Source: Pseudorhizobium tarimense
GTDB lineage: Bacteria > Pseudomonadota > Alphaproteobacteria > Rhizobiales > Rhizobiaceae
Assembly (NCBI RefSeq): GCF_022968135.1
Contig: NZ_JALJRA010000016.1
Span: forward strand, 1 to 64,000
Reading direction: 5' to 3'
Length of the DNA: 64,000 nucleotides
Shown: in pieces, positions 35,248-42,192 of the stretch
Layout of the letters: each line of letters starts with the position of its first letter
Position numbering within the stretch: position 1 is the stretch's first letter
The notes under the pieces: model-generated
Databases searched by the model: none
The model's input: the letters and a program-made list of their open reading frames with translations, nothing else
What the model was told of the DNA's origin: nothing
Position numbers and translations under genes: made by a program

Positions 35248-36285
35248 TCACCGCTGACTTATCCGCATATCCTTGCGCAGCGCGTACGGCATCAGACCGG
35301 AAAGGATGAGGAGGCGCAGAACATGATGCGCGCCGACATAGGTCGGCTGCGCGTTCAGCATGACTGCCATGGCGGCCATGGTTTCCAGCCCACCCGGTGC
35401 GAAGGCAATCAGCGCGGCATCCACGGGTACAGCCGTCACGGAGGAGACGAGAGCCGCGATCAGTGCGGCAAGCACAACGACCACAACAGTGACGACGCCG
35501 CCTGCAACGAACGCGACCCGCATTGCCTTCAGCGATGCGCCCGAGAAGCGCGAGCCGATCATGCCGCCAAGCAGGATATAGGTCGGCGTCATGATCCAGA
35601 CGGGCATCTGTCCGTCAACGATGCCAGTGAGGTGGGTGCTGCCGGAGGCAACCAGCCCGCCAAGAAGAAGCGCCGCCGGGACACGCCAACGTTGAAACAG
35701 AAGGCCTAGCAAAACAGCGACGCCGAACGAGCAGACCAACGGCGACAGTCCGAGCGGCGGAAGGGCCGCATGCGGGCCGGCGTCCTGAAGCCCGAGGACT
35801 TCGACGATCAGCGGCACCGTGAGTGTCAGAGCCAGAACTCTCACGCTTTGGATGATGCCTACAGCCAGAAGATCACTTCGCGTCTCCGCAGCCAGGCTCA
35901 TCACGAAGCTTAGATGCCCCGGCGAGGCCGCGAGCACGGCGGTCGTGCGGTCATAGCCGAAGAAGCGCTGCAGAACCCATGTCGCAACCCATAGAAGAAG
36001 AACGACAGCGACCGGCACCATGGCAAAGCTCAACGGCCAGGTTTGCGCGGCGACGAAGACCTCCGGTGTCAGGCCGGTCCCCATTGACAGGCCGACGACT
36101 ACGAAGCTGGCATTGCGCACGATCACCGGGATGCGAAGCTGAAGGCCGGCAAGCCCGCCAAAGGTCACCGCAACCGCGGGACCGACAAGGAAGGGCGCAG
36201 GAAAGGCGAGCAGATATGCCATCGCCGCTCCGGCAGCGGCGATGGCCACGGTCAGCAGGAATGTGCGGAATTCAGGAAGCGACAT
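35248..36285 (-). CDS. AbrB family membrane protein (ammonia monooxygenase-like annotation)
   Basis: A 345-residue integral membrane protein with a tandem-duplicated AbrB-type membrane domain. About nine hydrophobic helices are visible. The repeated features are SFVVVGLSMGTGLTPEV in the first half and YILLGGMIGSRFSGASLKAM in the second; AASPGHLSFVMSLAAET and AFAPGGLETMAAMAVML are the characteristic P-G-H/P-G-G segments. The family is often mislabelled ammonia monooxygenase or transcription regulator. Its real function, possibly transport, is not established. Probably co-transcribed with gntK, 80 bases downstream. Confidence 0.8.
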   Translation of the reverse strand: MSLPEFRTFLLTVAIAAAGAAMAYLLAFPAPFLVGPAVAVTFGGLAGLQLRIPVIVRNASFVVVGLSMGTGLTPEVFVAAQTWPLSFAMVPVAVVLLLWVATWVLQRFFGYDRTTAVLAASPGHLSFVMSLAAETRSDLLAVGIIQSVRVLALTLTVPLIVEVLGLQDAGPHAALPPLGLSPLVCSFGVAVLLGLLFQRWRVPAALLLGGLVASGSTHLTGIVDGQMPVWIMTPTYILLGGMIGSRFSGASLKAMRVAFVAGGVVTVVVVVLAALIAALVSSVTAVPVDAALIAFAPGGLETMAAMAVMLNAQPTYVGAHHVLRLLILSGLMPYALRKDMRISQR

Positions 36286-36392
36286 GAACTGCCTGCGGTA
36301 ACGAGGAGCCGACTGGCCTGGCGAGTCGATCTCTTCTAAGTGCTACCCGGCGAAAGGTAAAGCGGACGCCAAAGCATGGCATCCGAAGCACA

Positions 36393-36866
36393 TCAGGCCG
36401 CCGGAACGGCAGCAAGCTTGGGCCTGCGAACATCGTCGAGACCGAGCAGGAAGTTGATCTGCGGACGGGCCTTCACCAGGTCGTCGATGGTGTATTCCGT
36501 CAGCACGTCGAAGAACGCGTTCAGGGCCTTTCGAAGCGCGGAGTTCAGCCCACAGCTGTCGACCAGGGGACATTCCGCCACGCCATCTTCGAAGCACTCC
36601 GCCATGGCAAAATTGTCTTCCGTCACCTTGACGACGTCGAAGAGCGTTATGCGGTCTGCCGCACGCCCGAGACGCACGCCGCCGTTTCGACCACGCACCG
36701 TTTCCACCAGGCCCGCCTTGTTCAGCGGCTGGAGGATCTTGAAGAGGAAAAGCTCCGACACGCCATAGGCCTTGGCGATCTCAGGGATCCGGCTGAGGTG
36801 CCCCTCGTTGGCGGCGCAGTACATCAACATGCGCACCGCATAGTTCGTTTGCTTGGTCAACCGCAT
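36393..36866 (-). CDS. rirA: Iron-responsive Rrf2-family regulator RirA
   Basis: A 157-residue Rrf2-type winged-helix repressor, the main iron regulator of rhizobia, sensing iron through an Fe-S cluster. The N-terminal RLTKQTNYAVRMLMYCAANE and the recognition segment YGVSELFLFKILQPLNKAGL are almost canonical. The three cluster-binding cysteines are C91, C99 and C105 in ECFEDGVAECPLVDSC. The ATG at 36866 gives the standard N-terminus; the 20-codon upstream extension is not supported. It is divergent from fbpA, an iron-uptake gene it is expected to repress. An ICE-like palindrome lies 51 bases upstream of its start. Confidence 0.95.
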   Translation of the reverse strand: MRLTKQTNYAVRMLMYCAANEGHLSRIPEIAKAYGVSELFLFKILQPLNKAGLVETVRGRNGGVRLGRAADRITLFDVVKVTEDNFAMAECFEDGVAECPLVDSCGLNSALRKALNAFFDVLTEYTIDDLVKARPQINFLLGLDDVRRPKLAAVPAA

Positions 36867-36916
36867 GTGGATGTCTCTCCTCGAGTCTTCTGCCCAACAT
36901 ATAGTGGCTCGGGCAG

Positions 36917-36933
36917 TTTTGAACAATTCAAAA
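36917..36933. promoter_or_regulatory. ICE-like palindrome, candidate Irr site, between rirA and fbpA
   Basis: TTTTGAA-CAA-TTCAAAA is a perfect 7-bp inverted repeat with a 3-base centre, 51 bp before rirA and 120 bp before fbpA. The known iron-control-element consensus for Irr is TTTAGAA-N3-TTCTAAA, which differs at one position in each arm. The TGA-N9-TCA pattern of RirA boxes is not seen here. Irr repression of rirA is reported in related bacteria, which fits this position. Confidence 0.55.
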
Positions 36934-37052
36934 ATGAGAAAATCGTGATCAAGTTATGGCACCTGTGGAACATTGGAGCGGCTCGCTCCTATTGACCTGA
37001 CCGGAAAATCGTGACCCTCGTCATAAGGAAATTCATCTGCATGGAGGACCCA

Positions 37053-38099
37053 ATGACCAGTTTCAAATCCACCCTTGCTGCCGCCATTTTAACCGGCACC
37101 TCGGCACTGATTGCACAGCCAGCACTGGCGGACGGTGAGGTGAACGTTTACTCCTATCGCCAGCCGGACCTGATCGAGCCGCTACTCACTCGCTTCACCG
37201 AGGAAACGGGCATCGAGACCAATGTTCTCTTCCTCGACAAGGGCCTGGTCGAGCGCATACAGGCGGAAGGGGCAAACTCGCCGGCAGACGTGATCCTGAC
37301 CGTCGACATCGCCCGCATTATGGAAGCCAAGGAAGGCGGCGTCACGCAGCCCGTCACCAACAACAAGACGATCAACAAGGACATCCCGCCGCAATTCCGT
37401 GACCCTGAAGGAGACTGGTTCGCGCTCACCACGCGCGGCCGCGTCGTTTATGCGTCGAAGGACCGCGTCGACCAGGACAAGATCACGTATGAGGAACTTG
37501 CCGACCCGAAATGGCAGGGCAAGATCTGCATCCGCGATGCCCAGCACTCCTACAATATCGGCCTGATCGCGTCGATGATCGCGGCGCACGGGGAAGATTA
37601 CACCGAAGAATGGCTGAGCGGGCTGAAGAACAACCTTGCCCGCACGCCGAGCGGCGGTGACCGAGACCAGGCGAAGGCCATCTTCGCCGGCGAATGCGAC
37701 ATCGCCCTAGGCAACACCTACTACGTCGGCCTGATGCAGACCAACGAGAAGGAGCCGGAACAGAAGGATTGGGCCGGCGCCATCAAGGTTCTCTTTCCCA
37801 ATACCGATGATCGCGGCACCCACGTCAACATCTCCGGCATGGCGCTTGCGAAGAACGCTCCCAACAAGGACAATGCGCTGAAGCTGATGGAATTCCTTGC
37901 TTCAGGCGAAGCGCAGAAGATCTATGCCGAGCAGGTCTTCGAATATCCGGTCATGCCAGGCTCGGAGCCTTCGGACATCGTCAAGGCCTTTGGCACGATC
38001 AAGCCGGACACGCTGCCGCTTGCCGAGATCGCTGCCAACCGGAAGAAGGCTTCCGAACTGGTCGACAAGGTGGGCGTCAACGAAGGTCCGGAGGGATAA
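37053..38099 (+). CDS. fbpA: Ferric iron ABC transporter substrate-binding protein
   Basis: A 348-residue periplasmic ferric-ion-binding protein of the FbpA/AfuA type. The Sec signal peptide ends PALA before DGEVNVYSYRQPDLIEPL; the cleavage site is around residue 29. LTRFTEETGIETNVLFLDKG, SPADVILTVDIARI, TRGRVVYASKDRVD, and the Tyr pair in LGNTYYVGLMQ, likely ferric ligands, are family features. The ATG at 37053 follows GGAGG; the extension to 37011 is not supported. It is divergent from rirA and followed by an intrinsic terminator. Its permease partner is 7.7 kb away at 45831. Confidence 0.92.
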   Translation: MTSFKSTLAAAILTGTSALIAQPALADGEVNVYSYRQPDLIEPLLTRFTEETGIETNVLFLDKGLVERIQAEGANSPADVILTVDIARIMEAKEGGVTQPVTNNKTINKDIPPQFRDPEGDWFALTTRGRVVYASKDRVDQDKITYEELADPKWQGKICIRDAQHSYNIGLIASMIAAHGEDYTEEWLSGLKNNLARTPSGGDRDQAKAIFAGECDIALGNTYYVGLMQTNEKEPEQKDWAGAIKVLFPNTDDRGTHVNISGMALAKNAPNKDNALKLMEFLASGEAQKIYAEQVFEYPVMPGSEPSDIVKAFGTIKPDTLPLAEIAANRKKASELVDKVGVNEGPEG

Positions 38100-38123
38100 C
38101 TCTAGGACATAGAGCGGTTGAGG

Positions 38124-38148
38124 GGGCCGGCAAACGCCGGCCCTTTTT
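38124..38148 (+). terminator. Rho-independent terminator of fbpA
   Basis: GGGCCGGC (38124-38131), AAAC loop, GCCGGCCC (38136-38143) then five T. A perfect 8-bp GC stem 25 bases after the fbpA stop. It makes fbpA a single-gene transcript. Confidence 0.9.
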
Positions 38149-38177
38149 CGTTCGCCATTCATAGGCGACAGGATCAA

Positions 38178-38309
38178 TCAGAAGCCAAACCCAAGCGCCG
38201 ACGCAATCCAGGCCGATGCACCGATGGCGACCATCACGATGGCTGCCGTGAGACCCACCCGGGTCCAGTAGGCGCGCCGGGCACGCTTCTCATCCCATTC
38301 GTAGACCAT
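38178..38309 (-). CDS. Small single-span membrane protein
   Basis: 43 residues: MVYEWDEKRARRAYWTRVG, charged and aromatic, then one membrane helix (LTAAIVMVAIGASAWIASAL) and GFGF. GAGGAG and GGGG lie upstream of the ATG at 38309. The start MVYEWDEKRA is protein-like and the helix is clear. Family not recognised. Confidence 0.55.
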   Translation of the reverse strand: MVYEWDEKRARRAYWTRVGLTAAIVMVAIGASAWIASALGFGF

Positions 38310-38405
38310 CTTCCCCACTCCTCAAGCGGATGGGAGAGTTAGCGCTTGGTTAATTAAGATCAAGTACAGATAGCCGACCCAACCGGGCCGGCCACACGCA
38401 ATCGC

Positions 38406-39902
38406 CTATTTCATCGTCGGCATGATGTATTCGGCACCGTCCTTGATGCCGGACGGCCAGCGGGAGGTGACCGTCTTGGTGCGGGTCCAGAACTTGATAG
38501 AGTCCGTGCCGTGCTGGTTAAGGTCGCCGAAGGAGGATGATTTCCATCCACCGAAGGAGTGGTAGGCCAACGGCACCGGGATCGGCACGTTCACGCCAAC
38601 CATGCCGATGTTGATGCGGGAGGCAAAATCGCGGGCGGCGTCACCGTCGCGGGTATAGATCGCAACGCCGTTTCCGTATTCGTGCTTCATCGGCAGTTCG
38701 AGCGCTTCCTCGTAGTTCTTCGCCCGCACCACAGAAAGAACCGGGCCGAAGATCTCCGTCTTATAGATATCCATGTCCGGCGTGACGTTGTCGAAGAGAC
38801 AACCGCCAACGAAGTAGCCGTCTTCATAGCCTTGGAGCTTGAAGTCGCGACCATCGACAGCCAGGTTGGCGCCTTGCTCGACGCCTTTCTCGATCAAGCC
38901 GAGGATGCGTTCGCGCGCTTCCTTGGTGACCACTGGTCCCATGTCGGCCTTGTCATCCGTGTAGGGACCGATTCGCAAGCTCTCGACCATCGGCGTCAAC
39001 TTGTCGATCAGCCGGTTCGCTGTTTCCTCGCCGATCGGCACCGCGACAGAAATCGCCATGCAGCGCTCGCCGGCGGAGCCATAGCCTGCGCCCATGAGGG
39101 CATTGGCCGCCTGATCGAGATCGGCATCCGGCATGATGATCATGTGGTTCTTGGCGCCGCCGAAGCACTGGGCGCGTTTGCCGTTGGTTGCGGCCGTGCC
39201 GTAGACATAGCGGGCGATCGGGGTGGAGCCGACGAATGAAACGGCACCGATATCGGGATCGGCCAGGATCGCGTCGACCGCCGACTTGTCGCCGTTGACG
39301 ACGTTCAGGATTCCAGCGGGCAGTCCCGCTTCGATCATCAGTTCCGCAAGACGGATCGGCACAGACGGATCGCGCTCGGATGGCTTAAGGATGAAGGCGT
39401 TGCCGCAGGCGATTGCAGGGGCGAACATCCACATCGGGATCATTGCCGGGAAGTTGAAGGGCGTGATGCCGGCGCCGATGCCGACCGGCTGGCGGATCGA
39501 GTACATGTCGATACCCGGGCCGGCACCCTCGGTAAACTCGCTCTTCGACAGGTGCGGAATGCCGATGACGAATTCGCAGACCTCGAGGCCACGTACGATG
39601 TCGCCCTTGGAGTCCTCGACGGTCTTGCCGTGCTCCCTGGAGAGCATCTCGGCCAGTTCCTGCATGTTCTGGTTCAACAGATCGACGAACTTCATGAAGA
39701 CGCGGGCGCGGCGCTGCGGATTGGTCGCCGCCCAGGCGGGCTGGATCGCTTTCGCATTTTCCACCGCCGCATGGATTTCTGCGTCACTCGCAAGCGCCAC
39801 TTTGGCCTGCACTTCGCCCGTCGCCGGGTTGAAGACGTTGGCGGTGCGGCCGCTCGAACCTGCTACGCGCTTGCCGCCGATGAAATGACCGATCTCGTAC
39901 AT
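38406..39902 (-). CDS. mmsA: Methylmalonate-semialdehyde dehydrogenase (CoA-acylating)
   Basis: A 498-residue aldehyde dehydrogenase that oxidises methylmalonate or malonate semialdehyde to propionyl- or acetyl-CoA, used in valine and inositol catabolism (also called IolA). The start MYEIGHFIGGKRV, GITPFNFPAMIPMWMFAPAI, KPSERDPSVP, FVGSTPIARYVYGTAATNGK and the catalytic Cys near 281 in GSAGERCMAIS are typical of the CoA-dependent subfamily. The ATG at 39902 follows GGAGGAGC; the frame to 40454 upstream is antisense to the LysR gene. Divergent from that regulator, which may control it. Confidence 0.95.
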   Translation of the reverse strand: MYEIGHFIGGKRVAGSSGRTANVFNPATGEVQAKVALASDAEIHAAVENAKAIQPAWAATNPQRRARVFMKFVDLLNQNMQELAEMLSREHGKTVEDSKGDIVRGLEVCEFVIGIPHLSKSEFTEGAGPGIDMYSIRQPVGIGAGITPFNFPAMIPMWMFAPAIACGNAFILKPSERDPSVPIRLAELMIEAGLPAGILNVVNGDKSAVDAILADPDIGAVSFVGSTPIARYVYGTAATNGKRAQCFGGAKNHMIIMPDADLDQAANALMGAGYGSAGERCMAISVAVPIGEETANRLIDKLTPMVESLRIGPYTDDKADMGPVVTKEARERILGLIEKGVEQGANLAVDGRDFKLQGYEDGYFVGGCLFDNVTPDMDIYKTEIFGPVLSVVRAKNYEEALELPMKHEYGNGVAIYTRDGDAARDFASRINIGMVGVNVPIPVPLAYHSFGGWKSSSFGDLNQHGTDSIKFWTRTKTVTSRWPSGIKDGAEYIMPTMK

Positions 39903-40007
39903 AGATGCTCCTCCATTCTTGCTTGAACAGAGACTGACATTCATACTTGCACAAGGCAACTTCGTTATCTCCGTAGCGGTTGTGCAGAAAAGTGCATTGG
40001 AGCAGTC

Positions 40008-40889
40008 ATGGACTGGGATGACGTGAGGATGTTTCTGGCCGTTGCCAGAGCGGGGCAGTTGCTCGAAGCCTCTCGTCGCCTTTCTGTCAATCATGCAACG
40101 CTCAGCCGACGGATGACCAATCTGGAAGCGGCGCTCGGAACCCGCCTTCTCGTCCGCCGCACCAATGGCTGCGAGCTGACGCCGGAGGGTAACGTGTTCT
40201 TCGCAGCGGCAGAGCGCATGGAAACGGAAATGGTCAGGGCACAGGCGGCAACCGGGCGGATCGACACGACGATCGGCGGCACGGTTCGCATCGGCGCTCC
40301 GGACGGCTTTGGCGTATCGTTTCTGGCGCCCCGCCTGGGACGGCTCACCGAACGGCATCCGCAACTGAAGCTGCAACTGGTACCGGTGCCGCGATCCTTC
40401 TCGCTTTCCCAAAGAGAGGCGGATATCGCCATCACCATCGAGCGGCCCGAGCATGGACGGCTGATCTCATCGAAGCTGACGGACTACACACTCGGCCTTT
40501 ATGCGGCGCGAAGCTACCTGGAAGCCAGAGGCGCCCCGCATGACGTGGAGGCCCTGAAAGCCCATCTGCGGATCGGCTATGTCGAAGATCTGATCTTCTC
40601 TCCATCGCTCAACTTCACCGGAGAAGTGCTGCGCGACTGGGATGCCCGCTTCGAGATCTCGAGCGCGATCGGGCAGACTGAGGCGGTGAGATCAGGAGCG
40701 GGCGTCGGCATCCTGCACGACTACATCGCTCGCCAGCATGTCGAGCTTGAACGGGTCCTGCCGCAGGTGGCGATCCGCCGATCCTACTGGACGACCTATC
40801 ACGAAAGCAGCCGCGATCTGGCGCGCCTGCGAGTGGTTGTGGATTTCCTGAACGAACTTGTTGAAGGGGAGCGGCAGATCTTTCTGTGA
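40008..40889 (+). CDS. LysR family transcriptional regulator
   Basis: A 293-residue LysR-type regulator. The N-terminal helix-turn-helix, residues about 1-60, reads MDWDDVRMFLAVARAGQLLE, ASRRLSVNHATLSRRMTNLE and LGTRLLVRRTNGCELTPEG. The effector domain follows with GTVRIGAPDGFGVSFLAPRL and SGAGVGILHDYIAR. It is divergent from mmsA with 105 bp between starts, the usual layout for a regulator and its target. The gap contains TTGCAC and GTGCA repeats that could be its binding half-sites. Effector unknown. Confidence 0.88.
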   Translation: MDWDDVRMFLAVARAGQLLEASRRLSVNHATLSRRMTNLEAALGTRLLVRRTNGCELTPEGNVFFAAAERMETEMVRAQAATGRIDTTIGGTVRIGAPDGFGVSFLAPRLGRLTERHPQLKLQLVPVPRSFSLSQREADIAITIERPEHGRLISSKLTDYTLGLYAARSYLEARGAPHDVEALKAHLRIGYVEDLIFSPSLNFTGEVLRDWDARFEISSAIGQTEAVRSGAGVGILHDYIARQHVELERVLPQVAIRRSYWTTYHESSRDLARLRVVVDFLNELVEGERQIFL

Positions 40890-40907
40890 GCCTGCCACCA
40901 ACCTCAT

Positions 40908-41153
40908 TCAGGCTGTGAGGAATGCGGCAGCCGGCAGGCCGAGACCGGTCGCGATCCGCTGCAAGAGCGCCGGTTCGGCGGCGGCGCCGCTCTCCACGGC
41001 GTTCAGTTCGTCAACCGTCAGGCCGGTCGTAACGGCCAGCTGCTCCATCGAGTAGCCGACGGCCTGGCGGGCTTCGGCAACGGCTGCTGCGAGCTGCTCC
41101 GCGGACACTTGCTTGTCGGTGGCAGCTTCAAAGTTGTTGATGCAAATCGACAT
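40908..41153 (-). CDS. XRE-type helix-turn-helix protein
   Basis: An 81-residue protein with a Cro/C1-like helix-turn-helix: QLAAAVAEARQAVGYSMEQL, AVTTGLTVDELNAVESGAAA and LQRIATGLGLPAAAF. The spacing matches the five-helix XRE fold, and there is no effector domain. The ATG at 41153 has AAGGAG upstream; the longer frame runs into the tRNA. Its target is unknown. Confidence 0.75.
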   Translation of the reverse strand: MSICINNFEAATDKQVSAEQLAAAVAEARQAVGYSMEQLAVTTGLTVDELNAVESGAAAEPALLQRIATGLGLPAAAFLTA

Positions 41154-41327
41154 GGGGGCAACTCCTTCGACAGGGTTTCGCCAAAGCGATGTCTTTTGAA
41201 GATAAAGAAAGCAACAAGCGCGACTGACGCGCTGCACAAAAGTAGGTACTTCTGGTTCAATGACAAGTGGAAACAAGCAGACCGCGATTATGTGATGCGA
41301 GCTTGAGCTGTTTCCTGCGAGTGGAAG

Positions 41328-41404
41328 TGGTACGGTTGGCTGGAGTTGAACCAGCGACCTCAGGTGCCACAAACCTGCGCTCTAACCAACTGAGCTACAA
41401 CCGC
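41328..41404 (-). tRNA. tRNA-His (anticodon GTG), CCA encoded
   Basis: Read on the minus strand from 41404: acceptor GCGGTTG pairing with CAACCGT (one G-U pair), D-arm AGCTCAGTTGGTTAGAGC, anticodon stem CAGGT/ACCTG around the loop TTGTGGC giving GTG, T-arm with GGTTCAACTCC, discriminator A73 and an encoded CCA. The base before position 1 is U, so the usual G-1 of tRNA-His is not encoded, and residue 73 is A instead of C. That is the known alphaproteobacterial exception, matched by a divergent HisRS. Confidence 0.97.
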
Positions 41405-41474
41405 ACGATCAGCGCTAGGGCGCTGTTGCGGCTCCAATACGAGCATCGGCTCGAATTTGCAAGCCCCAAGGCCT

Positions 41475-41507
41475 AAAGAGGCCAGCGTTTTTCCCGCCAG
41501 CCTCTTT
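41475..41507 (-). terminator. Hairpin downstream of the phasin gene
   Basis: On the minus strand AAAGAGGC and GCCTCTTT enclose an interrupted inner stem and a run of A residues, beginning 19 bases after the phasin stop. It probably ends the phasin transcript before the tRNA gene. The T-tract is short. Confidence 0.55.
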
Positions 41508-41525
41508 GGTGTGTTCATCAGTGCA

Positions 41526-41972
41526 TTAGACCGGTTTGAAAGCAGACATGGCTTTTTCAGCCGCTTCCCGGCTAGGCTGGCTTACGGCATCGGCCATCTT
41601 GCGCGTGGCGTCCTGGATGGACTTCGCCTGCTCCACCGTCAGCTCGGCCTGCTTGCGGATGTAGGTGGTCTGTAGCTCCAGGAATTCGGCAACGGACTTG
41701 AGGCCCAGCAGCGATTCTACGTGGGACAGGGACAGGTCGGCATTGGTGCGGAGTGCCTCAATGGCCTTCAGACCGATTTCTACGGAGCCAGCCTGAGCGG
41801 ACTGCATGGTGGTCTCGGCGGTCTTGGTTGCATCTTCGGCAGCGGCCTTCATGCGGGCGTAGGCTTCACGCGACTGGGCCGCGCCCTTTTCTGCAAATTC
41901 ACGGAAGCTGTCGGTCATCTTTGCCGGGTCGAAAGCGGCGAAAGAGAACACGTCATCAGTGCGGTATGCCAT
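41526..41972 (-). CDS. phaP: Phasin family protein
   Basis: A 148-residue granule-associated protein that coats polyhydroxyalkanoate granules. Helical throughout: FREFAEKGAAQSREAYARMK, AAEDATKTAETTMQSAQAGS, KSVAEFLELQTTYIRKQAEL and MADAVSQPSREAAEKAMSAF. It fits the phasin_2 pattern. It lies next to cbrA, the arrangement I recall for Sinorhizobium phaP1. Two TGC-N3-GCA elements upstream (42043-42075) are likely sites for the polymer-sensing repressor PhaR. Confidence 0.88.
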   Translation of the reverse strand: MAYRTDDVFSFAAFDPAKMTDSFREFAEKGAAQSREAYARMKAAAEDATKTAETTMQSAQAGSVEIGLKAIEALRTNADLSLSHVESLLGLKSVAEFLELQTTYIRKQAELTVEQAKSIQDATRKMADAVSQPSREAAEKAMSAFKPV

Positions 41973-42042
41973 GATATTGTTCCTTTTCTAGCTGGTGCCG
42001 GGCCAGTGCCCGAGCTTCATGACCATTACATAATACATCCGA

Positions 42043-42075
42043 TTGTGCATTGCAACATTTTTGTGCACCGCACAA
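42043..42075. promoter_or_regulatory. Paired TGC-N3-GCA sites, candidate PhaR operator
   Basis: TGC-ATT-GCA at 42046-42054 and TGC-ACC-GCA at 42064-42072, 18 bp apart centre to centre. The second lies in a perfect inverted repeat TTGTGC-ACC-GCACAA (42061-42075). PhaR of related bacteria binds CTGC-N3/4-GCAG or similar TGC-rich sites in front of phasin genes. The position 71-103 bases before the phasin start fits an operator. Confidence 0.55.
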
Positions 42076-42192
42076 TTCGCGTTCGTTAACCTTGTGTCGC
42101 CATTCCGACGTCCTTTGGTGGACCTAAACACCCGCTCCGGGTATTAACTCTCTGTTAACAAGTGATCGCCGCCAACCCAGCGACTTCGGGCC

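Noticed and set aside
36867-37052. RirA box of the TGA-N9-TCA type before fbpA
   Set aside because: A by-eye scan found no exact match with nine bases spacing; only the ICE-like palindrome is supported.
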